Shown here in pieces: positions 42,533 through 51,364 of a DNA stretch of 64,000 nt (position 1 is the stretch's first letter; every line of letters begins with the position of its first letter). The notes under the pieces are model-generated. The model made no database searches. It had not been told where the DNA came from and saw nothing but the letters and a program-made list of their open reading frames with translations. This DNA is from an uncultured Pelagibacteraceae bacterium (lineage in GTDB: Bacteria; Pseudomonadota; Alphaproteobacteria; Pelagibacterales; Pelagibacteraceae), in the NCBI GenBank assembly GCA_902555585.1, contig CACDSY010000002.1:1-64000 (forward strand). Reading direction: 5' to 3'. Position numbers and translations under genes: made by a program.

Positions 42533-42954
42533 GTTTTTTTTTGCCGAACTTTCTCTTTAATGTCTCCTACAATTTTTGGATCAAGATAAAGAAGACCAGA
42601 TAATCTTCTCATCAGATTTGTTTCATACATATCAGCATCTTCATCTGAATATATAATATCCCATAATGCCTCAATTATGATTTTTTTGTCTTCCTCATTT
42701 ATATTTTTCACTTCTCTAGTAAAATCAAGTATTTGATTTGAATCTTTTTCTTTTTCCTCTGCATCTTGAATAATTTCATCTATTTGCTTAGCCTCAGCTC
42801 CCATTTCAACGATTGCATCTTTTATAATTTTTTTTTCTTTATCTGTATAATTCTCATCAATTTTCGCTGAATGAATTAACAAACAAGCAACTGCCATTAT
42901 CGAGGGATGATTATTATCTTTTTCAGTTTCCTCTTTTTTAAAAATATTAAACAT
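42529..42954 (-). CDS. TerB-like (tellurite-resistance/DjlA N-terminal type) helical protein
   Basis: 141 residues, all helical and acidic. [34 protein letters not shown] and [34 protein letters not shown] match the paired helical repeats of the TerB/COG4103 family, with conserved acidic D/E-D patches. The function is unknown; metal binding is proposed for the family. It overlaps the helicase stop by 1 bp and fdxA by 4 bp. Confidence 0.8.
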   Translation of the reverse strand: MFNIFKKEETEKDNNHPSIMAVACLLIHSAKIDENYTDKEKKIIKDAIVEMGAEAKQIDEIIQDAEEKEKDSNQILDFTREVKNINEEDKKIIIEALWDIIYSDEDADMYETNLMRRLSGLLYLDPKIVGDIKEKVRQKKT

Positions 42955-45437
42955 TATTTTAAGTTCAGCTGTGAAAGAACATTAAATGGATTATCATTAA
43001 TATTCTTTTTAGTGTCTTTTTTAATTATTTTTCTTAATGGAATATATCTAAAGTGAAGATTATTATTTTTTTCATAAGTTTTATAATTCATTTTTTTAAT
43101 TAATTTCACAAAATTATCTTTATTACAACCTAACAAATTCAACATTTCAGGAATTAGCTTTATCTCTTTAATTTTATCCTCAGATTTACTATTAAAAATC
43201 ATTAAAAATAACCTCTCTAGAATATCTATCCTAACATATAGATTTTCAAACTTTTCAAAACCACACAAAAGCATTAAATTTTTATTTAGTGTTTTCTTTT
43301 CTTCTAAAAAATTTAATCCAAAAGTAGGCGGCAGGAAGTCAAAATTTTTCTCATTAAAGTTTTTCCATAAGAGAATTCTCAAGGAAACAGAACTTGGTTT
43401 AAATAATTTAAACAAAAAAACATGATATCTTCCAAATTTTACACCTAAGTCTCTTAATTTTTTTCTCTCATCTTGATTAAGTTTATTTAAATAATTTAAA
43501 ACCTCATCTCTTTTAACAACTCCATTATTTTCATAAAGATGATAAGCTAAAGCTCTTATTTCTGAATTATTATCCTTAACATTTTTTAAATCTATTAGAC
43601 TTTTTAACTCTGTTTCAATTTTATCATTTAGCCAGGACTGTAAATAAGAATTAAGTTTTAATTTCTCACTATTTTCAATCATTTCATCAATAATTAATTG
43701 AATTTGTGGATTTAAATAATCTGAGCCAGGAATTAATTTAGCTATTTGATTATTGTTCCAATAAATTTTAAAATCATCTTTCAATTCAATTAAGCCAGTA
43801 TCAATTATTTGAGTTATTCTTTTGATAATTTCAGGTACCACGTTTTGCCTTGCAGCTTTTTTTAATGATTTCACATCAGCATCTAATGTATCAACTTTAA
43901 GATCTAATTCTAATTTTAAACCTTTTAAACGACCAATAAATTGTTCATTTATCATTACCTCTTCATTATTAATAATCTCTGTTTCAAACGTGATGTCTTG
44001 TTTTAAACCTCTAGCCAAAACACTTGCTCTTTTATCTATAAATGTTTTTGTTAACTCTTCATGAAGTCTATCTGATAGCTTATCTTCTAGATTTTTAGTT
44101 CTTTCAATCCAGTAGTCCTGATTTTCAACCCAATTTGATTTATTTGAAACATAAGCCCAGGTTCTTACATTAGCAATTCTGTTGGATAAAGAGTCAACGT
44201 TTCCATCTAATTTATCCAATAAAGATAGCTGATCTTTCATATAGTGATTTGGAACTTTTTTATTCCCAATTGTTAAAAAATTAAAAATTTTACTTACAAC
44301 TTCAAAATGATGACCATAAGTTTTTTTTACAAAATCAGGTATTTGGCAACATTCCCATAATATTTGTAAAACTTCACTATTATCTTGAATTTCAATATTA
44401 GTTGCTTCTTTTAAAAAATATTTTAATACCTTTTCGTCCTGGCATTCATTTATCCGTCTTAACCAGTCTTTATTGGGTCTCTCTTCCAAAGATTTCAATA
44501 ATGAAACTTTATTTCTAAAATTCAGTTTTGAGTTTCTCCAAAAAATAGTTTGTATATCTGGAAAGCTATGAGATTCTAACGCTTCAATTTCCTCAGGTCC
44601 GACTTCTTTACATTCTCCTGTTGTGCCAAACATGCCATCATTTAAGTATCTTCCTGCTCTACCTGCTATCTGTCCAATTTCTGAAATATTTAAATTTCTT
44701 AATTTTTTACCATCAAATTTTTTTAAATTTGAAAAATAAACATTATCTAAATCCATATTTATTCCCATTCCAATTGCATCAGTTGCGACCATATAATCAA
44801 CATCTCCAGATTGATATAAACTTACCTGTGAGTTTCTTGTTTTGGGGCTAAGTGAGCCCATAACAATAGCAGCGCCACCTTTTTGACGTCTTATCAATTC
44901 TGCAATCGCGTATACTTCTTCAGTAGAAAAAGCAATTACAGCACTTTTTCTCTCTATTCTTGAAATTTTTTTGTGACCACCAAAAGATAATTTAGAAAGC
45001 CTTTCTCGATTTTTAAATTCAATATCATCATCAAGTTTTTGAATAATTTTTTTAATAGAGCTTGAACCCATAAGCATAGTAAGCTTTTCTCCTCTCATAT
45101 TTAACAATCTATCTGTAAAAATATGACCTCGCTCGTGGTCATTACACATTTGTATTTCATCTATACCAACAAATTCTAAACTTTTATCCAATGGCATAGA
45201 CTCAACGGTGCAAAGAAAATATTTTGCATTTATTGGAATTATTTTTTCTTCTCCTGTAATCAAAGCAACTTTTGATGGATCTATTTTTTTTATAATTTTG
45301 TCATAAACTTCTCTTGCTAAAAGTCTTAAAGGGAAACCAATCATACCTGAATCAAAAGAAAGCATGGTTTCAATTGCTAGGAAGGTTTTTCCAGTATTTG
45401 TAGGTCCAAGAACTGCTGTGATTTTATTTTTTGTCAT
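42954..45437 (-). CDS. SUV3/MgpS-like ATP-dependent RNA helicase
   Basis: 827 residues from the ATG at 45437; a TTG at 45467 would add ten residues. Motif I is LGPTNTGKTFLAI, the DEAD-box variant FVGIDEIQMCND, the SAT-equivalent LMGSSS, and motif VI IGQIAGRAGRYLNDGMFG. This DEIQ/GRAGR pattern matches the mitochondrial SUV3 family and its alphaproteobacterial relatives. SUV3 works with PNPase in mitochondrial RNA decay, and pnp is elsewhere in this window. The C-terminal half (about 450-827) is Lys-, Asn- and Leu-rich, with no second recognisable domain. Confidence 0.88.
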   Translation of the reverse strand: MTKNKITAVLGPTNTGKTFLAIETMLSFDSGMIGFPLRLLAREVYDKIIKKIDPSKVALITGEEKIIPINAKYFLCTVESMPLDKSLEFVGIDEIQMCNDHERGHIFTDRLLNMRGEKLTMLMGSSSIKKIIQKLDDDIEFKNRERLSKLSFGGHKKISRIERKSAVIAFSTEEVYAIAELIRRQKGGAAIVMGSLSPKTRNSQVSLYQSGDVDYMVATDAIGMGINMDLDNVYFSNLKKFDGKKLRNLNISEIGQIAGRAGRYLNDGMFGTTGECKEVGPEEIEALESHSFPDIQTIFWRNSKLNFRNKVSLLKSLEERPNKDWLRRINECQDEKVLKYFLKEATNIEIQDNSEVLQILWECCQIPDFVKKTYGHHFEVVSKIFNFLTIGNKKVPNHYMKDQLSLLDKLDGNVDSLSNRIANVRTWAYVSNKSNWVENQDYWIERTKNLEDKLSDRLHEELTKTFIDKRASVLARGLKQDITFETEIINNEEVMINEQFIGRLKGLKLELDLKVDTLDADVKSLKKAARQNVVPEIIKRITQIIDTGLIELKDDFKIYWNNNQIAKLIPGSDYLNPQIQLIIDEMIENSEKLKLNSYLQSWLNDKIETELKSLIDLKNVKDNNSEIRALAYHLYENNGVVKRDEVLNYLNKLNQDERKKLRDLGVKFGRYHVFLFKLFKPSSVSLRILLWKNFNEKNFDFLPPTFGLNFLEEKKTLNKNLMLLCGFEKFENLYVRIDILERLFLMIFNSKSEDKIKEIKLIPEMLNLLGCNKDNFVKLIKKMNYKTYEKNNNLHFRYIPLRKIIKKDTKKNINDNPFNVLSQLNLK

Positions 45438-45599
45438 TTCTAGCTTTGGTATAAGTTTTTTTACCAATACTATATATTGTTACCTTTAAAGAACAAAAAT
45501 AGGCTAAAACTGGTCCGAATCGTTGAGGAAAAAGTTCTCATTTTTATTATTTAATGTTTTAAGGTTATCATAATTTCAAAAAATTAAATATATTTTTTT

Positions 45600-47558
45600 A
45601 TGTCTCAGAAACTGTGGGAAGCTAATTCTAAAATAAAATCAAAATCCAATTTATTTGCTTTTGAAAAATTTTTAGCAAAAAATTTCAATTATAAACCTGA
45701 GAAAAATTATAAAAAATTGTTTAATTGGACAATCAGAAATCCAAAATATTTTTGGTCCTCAATTTGGGAATTTTCAAATATTAAAGGTATTAAAAACGAT
45801 AAATTTCATTTTCCTAAAGAAATTATAAAAAGTAAATTTTTAGTAAATTCAAAATTAAATTATGCAGAAAACTTATTATCAAAAAGTGATAATACGAAAG
45901 CTATTACTTTTATTAGTGAAAGTGGATATAGGGAAGAAAAATCGTGGAGAGAATTAAATAATAACACTTTTAAATTAGTTAAATTTTTTAAAGATAACAA
46001 AATTAAAGAAAAGGATAGAATAGCAGCATATACAGCAAACCAAATTGAAACTGTTGAATGTTTTATAGCAACTAGCACTATAGGTGCGATATGGTCTTCT
46101 TGCTCACCAGACTTTGGTACGCAAGGAGTTATAGAAAGATTTTCTCAAATCAAACCAAAATTATTAATTATTACTGATAGGTATTATTATAATGGTAAAG
46201 AAATAAATGTTATCGAAAGATTACCAGCAATTCTAAAAAAAATTAAATCTATTAAAAGTGTACTAATTACTAATTATCCAGGTAAAAAAGCTTTTAAGCA
46301 AAAAAAAATTAAAGGAGTAAAAATCTTTTATTACAAAAAACTAAAAGAACAACACACAAATAAAAATCTATTTAAAAAATTTGATTTTGATAAAGAGTTA
46401 GCAATTTTATATTCAAGTGGAACTACAGGAAAACCAAAGTGTATATGTCATAGAGCTGGTGGAGTTTTGTTACAACATCTTAAAGAACATAAACTTCATT
46501 GTAATGTTAAGGAAGGAGATAATGTATTTTATTTTACTACCTGTGGATGGATGATGTGGAATTGGTTAATGACATTCTTGGCATCAAAAGCTTCTATCGT
46601 TCTATTTGATGGCTTTCCAATGCATAAAAGAAGTGATTTATTATTTAAAATAGCGGAGAAAGAAAAAATCTCTTTGTTTGGTATAAGCGCTAAGTATATT
46701 GACCAACTAAAAAAGCTTAACGTAAATATCAAAAAAAAATTTAAACTAAAGTCTCTCAAAACTATTTGTTCTACTGGATCACCCTTATCTTCTGAGGGTT
46801 TTGATTATGTTTACAAAAATATAAAAACAAATGTTCATTTAGCATCAATTGCAGGCGGAACAGACTTAGTATCATGCTTTGTATTGGGAAATATATATTC
46901 ACCAGTTTATAGGGGGCAAATTCAGAATAATGGATTAGGAATGAATACAGATGTTTTTTCTGAAACTGGAAAGTCTTTGGTCAATAAAAAAGGAGAATTA
47001 GTCTGCAAATCACCATTCCCATCAATGCCAAAATTATTCTGGAATGATAAGAATAATGAAAAATATAAAAGTGCATATTTCAAAAAATTTAAAAATATTT
47101 GGCATCATGGAGATTTTGCTGAAAGAAAACCTAATGGAGGTTATATAATTTACGGAAGATCAGATGCTACACTAAATCCTGGTGGAGCAAGGTTAGGCAC
47201 TGCTGAGATATACTCTGTAGTTGATAAATTTAAAGAAGTGAAAGAGTCAATAGTTATAGGTCAGAAATGGGATAATGATGTGAGAATTATATTATTTGTT
47301 GTTCTAAAAAAACCTAAGTCGTTGAATGAAGATTTATCTTTTAACTTAAAAAAGGCAATACGTTCAGATGCATCTCCACGGCATGTACCCAAAAAAATAA
47401 TTGAGGTCTCAGATATACCAAGAACAAAAAATGGAAAAATAGTTGAGATAGCTGTTAGAAATACTGTTGAAGGAATTAAAATAAAAAATATTCAAGCTCT
47501 AATAAATCCAAATATTTTAAATGAATTTAAAAATCTTGATGAACTTAAGAAACCTTAA
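45600..47558 (+). CDS. aacS: Acetoacetyl-CoA synthetase
   Basis: 652 residues, AMP-forming ANL enzyme. The start LWEANSKIKSKSNLFAFEKFLAKNF and the length fit AacS rather than acetyl-CoA synthetase. The P-loop is ILYSSGTTGKPKCICHRAGG, with IWSSCSPDFGTQGVIERFSQIKP upstream, and GRSDATLNPGGARLGTAEIY is the hinge region. It activates acetoacetate, a ketone body and polyhydroxybutyrate intermediate, to acetoacetyl-CoA. It lies 75 bp upstream of a TAXI-type transporter on the same strand. Confidence 0.93.
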   Translation: MSQKLWEANSKIKSKSNLFAFEKFLAKNFNYKPEKNYKKLFNWTIRNPKYFWSSIWEFSNIKGIKNDKFHFPKEIIKSKFLVNSKLNYAENLLSKSDNTKAITFISESGYREEKSWRELNNNTFKLVKFFKDNKIKEKDRIAAYTANQIETVECFIATSTIGAIWSSCSPDFGTQGVIERFSQIKPKLLIITDRYYYNGKEINVIERLPAILKKIKSIKSVLITNYPGKKAFKQKKIKGVKIFYYKKLKEQHTNKNLFKKFDFDKELAILYSSGTTGKPKCICHRAGGVLLQHLKEHKLHCNVKEGDNVFYFTTCGWMMWNWLMTFLASKASIVLFDGFPMHKRSDLLFKIAEKEKISLFGISAKYIDQLKKLNVNIKKKFKLKSLKTICSTGSPLSSEGFDYVYKNIKTNVHLASIAGGTDLVSCFVLGNIYSPVYRGQIQNNGLGMNTDVFSETGKSLVNKKGELVCKSPFPSMPKLFWNDKNNEKYKSAYFKKFKNIWHHGDFAERKPNGGYIIYGRSDATLNPGGARLGTAEIYSVVDKFKEVKESIVIGQKWDNDVRIILFVVLKKPKSLNEDLSFNLKKAIRSDASPRHVPKKIIEVSDIPRTKNGKIVEIAVRNTVEGIKIKNIQALINPNILNEFKNLDELKKP

Positions 47559-47633
47559 ATACTTCTAAATTTATATAGACAACAATAATTGATTAATATT
47601 AAATAGTTAGAATAATTAAAAATTGGAGAGAAA

Positions 47634-48641
47634 ATGATCAAAAACTTATTTAAAAGTTCTCTTATGATATTACTTCTGACAATTGGTTTGTCAGGTAAAT
47701 CGTTTGCTCAAGAACTAAAATTTTTCACAATTGGTACAGGAGGAACAGCTTATACTTATTATCCAGTTGGTGGAATGATTGCTAATGCAATTTCTAAACC
47801 ACCAGGATCAAGAGAATGTGGTAAAGGTGGAAGTTGTGGAGTTCCTAACTTAATTGCATCTGCTGTTTCATCAAGAGGATCAGTAGATAATGTAAATGCT
47901 ATTATTTCGGGTTTGAGAAATTCAGGATTTGCACAGTCTGATGTTGCTTATTGGGCTTACACTGGTACTGGAACTATGGAAGGAAAAGAACCAGCAAAAG
48001 ATTTAAGAACTATCGCAGCACTATTTCAAGAGCACATTCATTTAGTTGCTCTTAAAAAAAGTAATATTAATTCTGTTAAAGATTTAAAAGGCAAAAGAGT
48101 TTCACTTGATGAACCTGGATCTGGTACATATGTTGATGCTAAATTAATTTTAGAATCAAATGGTTTAAGTACTAGTGACGTAAAAGCTGAAGCTTTAAAA
48201 GGTAAAGCAGCAACAGATGCATTAAGAAATGGTAAAGTTGATGCAATTTTTGTTGTTGCAGGTTTCCCAACAGGAGCAATTGTTGAGTTAGCATCTGCAG
48301 TTGATGTGAAATTAGTTCCTATAGATGGTGCAGGGGCTAAAGCATTAACTTCAAAATATGGATTTTTCTCACAAAGCCCAATTCCTTCAGGAACTTACGA
48401 GGGAGTTGATGAAGTAAATACTGTAGCAGTAGGCGCTCAATGGTTTACTTCTGCAAAAGAAGATAATGAGTTAATCTATCAAATCACTAAAGCTTTATGG
48501 AACAAAGAATCTAGAAAGCTCATGGATGTTGGTCATGCTAAAGGTAAAACAATAACGCCTGATACAGCTCTTTCTGGAGTAGGAGTGCCATTACACCCTG
48601 GTGCAGAAAAGTTTTATAAAGAAGCAGGACTTATAAATTAA
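47634..48641 (+). CDS. TAXI-family TRAP transporter solute-binding protein
   Basis: 335 residues. A signal peptide (MIKNLFKSSLMILLLTIGLSGKSFAQ, cleavage after AFAQ-type site near 26) exports it to the periplasm. The TAXI core is FTIGTGGTAYTYYPVGGMIANAIS, with a Cys-bearing insert ECGKGGSCGVPNL, then SGFAQSDVAYWAYTG and GKRVSLDEPGSGTYVDAKLIL. The family captures glutamate, 2-oxoglutarate or other organic acids for a DctM-type permease. The ligand here is unknown. A strong GGAG ribosome site precedes the ATG, in keeping with high receptor expression. Confidence 0.92.
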   Translation: MIKNLFKSSLMILLLTIGLSGKSFAQELKFFTIGTGGTAYTYYPVGGMIANAISKPPGSRECGKGGSCGVPNLIASAVSSRGSVDNVNAIISGLRNSGFAQSDVAYWAYTGTGTMEGKEPAKDLRTIAALFQEHIHLVALKKSNINSVKDLKGKRVSLDEPGSGTYVDAKLILESNGLSTSDVKAEALKGKAATDALRNGKVDAIFVVAGFPTGAIVELASAVDVKLVPIDGAGAKALTSKYGFFSQSPIPSGTYEGVDEVNTVAVGAQWFTSAKEDNELIYQITKALWNKESRKLMDVGHAKGKTITPDTALSGVGVPLHPGAEKFYKEAGLIN

Positions 48642-48642
48642 A

Positions 48643-48659
48643 TTTATAAGTATTCTAAA
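48643..48659. promoter_or_regulatory. Irr-box-like sequence after the TAXI receptor gene
   Basis: TTTATAAGTATTCTAAA matches the recalled Irr ICE consensus (TTTAGAA-N3-TTCTAAA) at 13 of 14 positions, the best match I found in the window. It begins 1 bp after the receptor stop codon and ends 39 bp before the permease start. No promoter is evident beside it. By rough base composition one such match in 64 kb by chance is not very unlikely, so this is a weak call. Confidence 0.25.
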
Positions 48660-48667
48660 ATAAATTG

Positions 48668-48693
48668 TGCCTTAGGTCATTAGACCTAGGGCA
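48668..48693 (+). other. Intercistronic hairpin covering the permease ribosome site
   Basis: TGCCTTAGGTC (48668-48678) pairs with GACCTAGGGCA (48683-48693) around an ATTA loop: 11 pairs with one G-U. Its 3' arm contains AGGG (48688-48691), the only Shine-Dalgarno-like sequence for the permease ATG at 48699. The short ATTATT behind it is too poor for a full terminator. It probably protects the receptor mRNA and limits permease translation. Confidence 0.75.
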
Positions 48694-48698
48694 TTATT

Positions 48699-50684
48699 AT
48701 GTCTCAATTTAATATTTCTCCTGAGGATGTTTCAAAACTTGAAGAAAAGTTTGAAATAAAAAGCAACGAAAGAAAATTAAAAAATTTTCTGAAATTATTG
48801 ACTTTTATTTTATTAGTTACAATGTCAATTTACCATTTTTATGCTTCTGGATTTGGAACAATTAGAGATATACTTCATAGAGGTACTCATATTTCTTTTG
48901 TAGTTGGTCTAGTATTTCTATTTTATAATTGGAAAAGTTTTCCCGATGAAAAATCAAAAAGCAAAGTTCCTATAATAGATATTATTTTTTCAATTCTAGT
49001 TGTAATAACTGCACTCTATCTTCCTTTATTACCTCCTGAAATATTAGCTAGCAGAGTAGGAAATCCTTCAAGTACTGAAGTTATCATGGGATCAATACTT
49101 ATAATTTTGACCCTTGAAGCTGCAAGAAGATCTATTGGATACACACTGCCACTAATATGTGTAATATTTATGATTTTTGCACTTTATGGTCCTATTTTCC
49201 CTGGAGCTTTAAAACACGGTGGAAGTAGTTGGGCAGGATTTGTAAATCATATTTATATAACTAACCAAGGAATTTATGGAATCGCTGTTGGTGTTATGGC
49301 TCAATATGTTTTTTTATTTATTTTATTTGGTGTACTTGCAACACGAATAGGACTAGGACAATTATTTATTGATTTAGCAATGGTAATAGCTGGGAGATAT
49401 TCTGGAGGTCCAGCAAAAGTAGCAATATTTTCTTCAGCATTTTTAGGAACCATATCTGGGTCTTCAATTGCAAACACAGTAACAACTGGATCTTTAACAA
49501 TACCTGCAATGAAAAAAGTTGGATATCCTCCACATTTTTCTGGTGCTGTGGAAGCCACAGCGTCCACTGGTGGACAAATAACTCCACCTATCTTAGGGGC
49601 TGCAGCATTTATTATGGTAGAATATTTAGAATTACCTTTAAGAGATATTTTAGCAGCTGCATTAATACCAGCACTGCTTCACTATTTTGGAATTTTTGTA
49701 ATGGTTCATTTAGAGGCGAAAAAATTAGGACTTAGAGGTTTAAATGAAAGTGAGGTTCCTAAATTTATAAAAATTATACAAGACAATTGGCTTGCAATAG
49801 TTCCATTGTTTATCTTGGTATATTTAATTTTAATTGGTCGTACTCCAGATTATGCTGCAGTAAATGGAATAATTGCATGCGTAGTTATTGGATTTATTAG
49901 AAAAAAAAATAGACTTACTTTTAATGACTTATTTGAATGTCTTGCAAAAGGAGCAAAGAATACTTTAGCTGTTGGAGCAGCTGCAACATCAATAGGGATT
50001 ATAGTTGGTGTAGTTACACTAACAGGTGTTGGTTTTAGATTAGGTTATGTAGTAATCCAAACGGCTGGTGATATTGGAGGTTTCTTCTTAAACTTTCTAC
50101 CTTTTAATTATTTTTCTTTAGCCGATTTAACATTATTTTTCTCACTAATATTAATTGCAATATCATGCATATTTATGGGTACAGGAGTACCAACTACTGC
50201 AACATACATAATATTAGTTGCTGTTGCTGCGCCTGCTCTTGCTCAATTACAAATTGAGCCCATTGTTTCTCACTTTTTTGTATTTTATTATGGTGTCTTA
50301 GCTGACATAACACCTCCAGTTGCTCTTGCAGCATATGCTGCTGCTGGAATTGCAGGATCAAATCCATTTACCACAGGTAATACTGCATTTAGATTAGGAA
50401 TTGCAAAAGCTCTTGTGCCTTTCGTATTTGTTTATTCACCATCTCTACTACTGGTTGCCCAAGGATTTAATTTTTATGACTTTTTTGTAACTTTAATATC
50501 TGCAATGATTGGAATTGGTTTGATTGGTATTGGATTTACAGGCTATCTATTTAAAAAAGTTTCTACATTTCAAAGATGGTATTTGGGAATTATTTCACTA
50601 TTGTTTATTGCACCTGGGTTAAGTTCATCAATTATTGGTTTAGTTTTAGTGTTGCCAATATTTATTCTTCAATTAAGAAAATAA
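48699..50684 (+). CDS. TRAP transporter fused permease (DctQ-DctM, TAXI-associated)
   Basis: 661 residues, about 16 or more transmembrane segments. The small DctQ-like part (about 20-160) is fused to the large DctM part. Family blocks are visible: FLGTISGSSIANTVTTGSLTIPAMKKVGYPPHFSGAVEATASTGGQITPPILGAAAFIM, then MGTGVPTTATYIILVAVAAPAL and GVLADITPPVALAAYAAAGIAG. It drives Na+-coupled uptake of the ligand delivered by the TAXI receptor. It is expected to be expressed below the receptor because of the hairpin at 48668-48693. Confidence 0.95.
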   Translation: MSQFNISPEDVSKLEEKFEIKSNERKLKNFLKLLTFILLVTMSIYHFYASGFGTIRDILHRGTHISFVVGLVFLFYNWKSFPDEKSKSKVPIIDIIFSILVVITALYLPLLPPEILASRVGNPSSTEVIMGSILIILTLEAARRSIGYTLPLICVIFMIFALYGPIFPGALKHGGSSWAGFVNHIYITNQGIYGIAVGVMAQYVFLFILFGVLATRIGLGQLFIDLAMVIAGRYSGGPAKVAIFSSAFLGTISGSSIANTVTTGSLTIPAMKKVGYPPHFSGAVEATASTGGQITPPILGAAAFIMVEYLELPLRDILAAALIPALLHYFGIFVMVHLEAKKLGLRGLNESEVPKFIKIIQDNWLAIVPLFILVYLILIGRTPDYAAVNGIIACVVIGFIRKKNRLTFNDLFECLAKGAKNTLAVGAAATSIGIIVGVVTLTGVGFRLGYVVIQTAGDIGGFFLNFLPFNYFSLADLTLFFSLILIAISCIFMGTGVPTTATYIILVAVAAPALAQLQIEPIVSHFFVFYYGVLADITPPVALAAYAAAGIAGSNPFTTGNTAFRLGIAKALVPFVFVYSPSLLLVAQGFNFYDFFVTLISAMIGIGLIGIGFTGYLFKKVSTFQRWYLGIISLLFIAPGLSSSIIGLVLVLPIFILQLRK

Positions 50685-50687
50685 AAC

Positions 50688-51113
50688 TTATCCACCTAGT
50701 CCAGCATTTGGAAGAGGTCTTCTTAAAATTTTCCAAATCCCAACCGCACTTGCAATTAATTTATTTTTACACTTGAGTTTACAATTTATAAATACCATTG
50801 ACTTTGTAACTTTTTGAATTTCTACTGTTCCCAATAATTCGTCTCCCATGTTAGAGGGAGCTATAAATTTTATATCCAATGAAATAGTTACACATGGTTT
50901 ATTTCTACTTGCTCTATGACAAGCAGTACCTGCACCAGCATCAATGATTGTACAAATATAGCCACCATGGGTTATCCCAGCTTTATTTAAATGTGTTTTT
51001 TTAATCTTAGTTTTAAACTCAAATTTTTTCTTGTTAATAGATCTAAATAATAAACCACCATTATGTTTCATGTAGCTAGGTTTATTGCTTAATTGTTCAA
51101 ATTTTTTTTTCAT
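50688..51113 (-). CDS. PaaI-like hotdog thioesterase
   Basis: 141 residues from the ATG at 51113; a TTG at 51158 would add 15 unlikely residues. The hotdog core KAGITHGGYICTIIDAGAGTACH carries the HGG and Asp of the PaaI/4HBT family, followed by TISLDIKFIAPSNMGDELLG. Such enzymes hydrolyse acyl-CoA thioesters. The specific substrate is unknown, though acetoacetyl- or other short acyl-CoAs would fit the neighbouring aacS. It converges with the permease gene at 3 bp. Confidence 0.85.
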   Translation of the reverse strand: MKKKFEQLSNKPSYMKHNGGLLFRSINKKKFEFKTKIKKTHLNKAGITHGGYICTIIDAGAGTACHRASRNKPCVTISLDIKFIAPSNMGDELLGTVEIQKVTKSMVFINCKLKCKNKLIASAVGIWKILRRPLPNAGLGG

Positions 51114-51210
51114 TAAAGGATTATTGTCATAATTAGTATAAATAATAAAACTAAACAAAAGAAATAAATTACAGATTTTTCAAGTGATATTTTCATTTAT
51201 CCTTTCATTT

Positions 51211-51287
51211 TGGTGCGCCTGCTAGGAGTTGAACCCAGAACCTCCTGGTCCGTAGCCAAGCGCTCTATCCAATTGAGCTACAGGCGC
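51211..51287 (-). tRNA. tRNA-Arg (anticodon ACG)
   Basis: 77 bases on the minus strand, CCA encoded (51211-51213). The acceptor arms GCGCCTG and CAGGCGC pair perfectly. The D arm GCTC...GAGC, anticodon loop CTACGGA and T loop TTCAACT are regular. A34 would be edited to inosine by TadA to read CGU, CGC and CGA. Confidence 0.96.
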
Positions 51288-51364
51288 AATTTGTACAGTT
51301 TTTATACATAATTAATAATGTAAATTATTTTTTTAGTAAATATTGATATATATATATTACAAAA

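Noticed and set aside
47560-47633. Irr-box half site TTCTAAA before the TAXI receptor
   Set aside because: Only one half matches the consensus and the left half is unrelated, so it is indistinguishable from chance.
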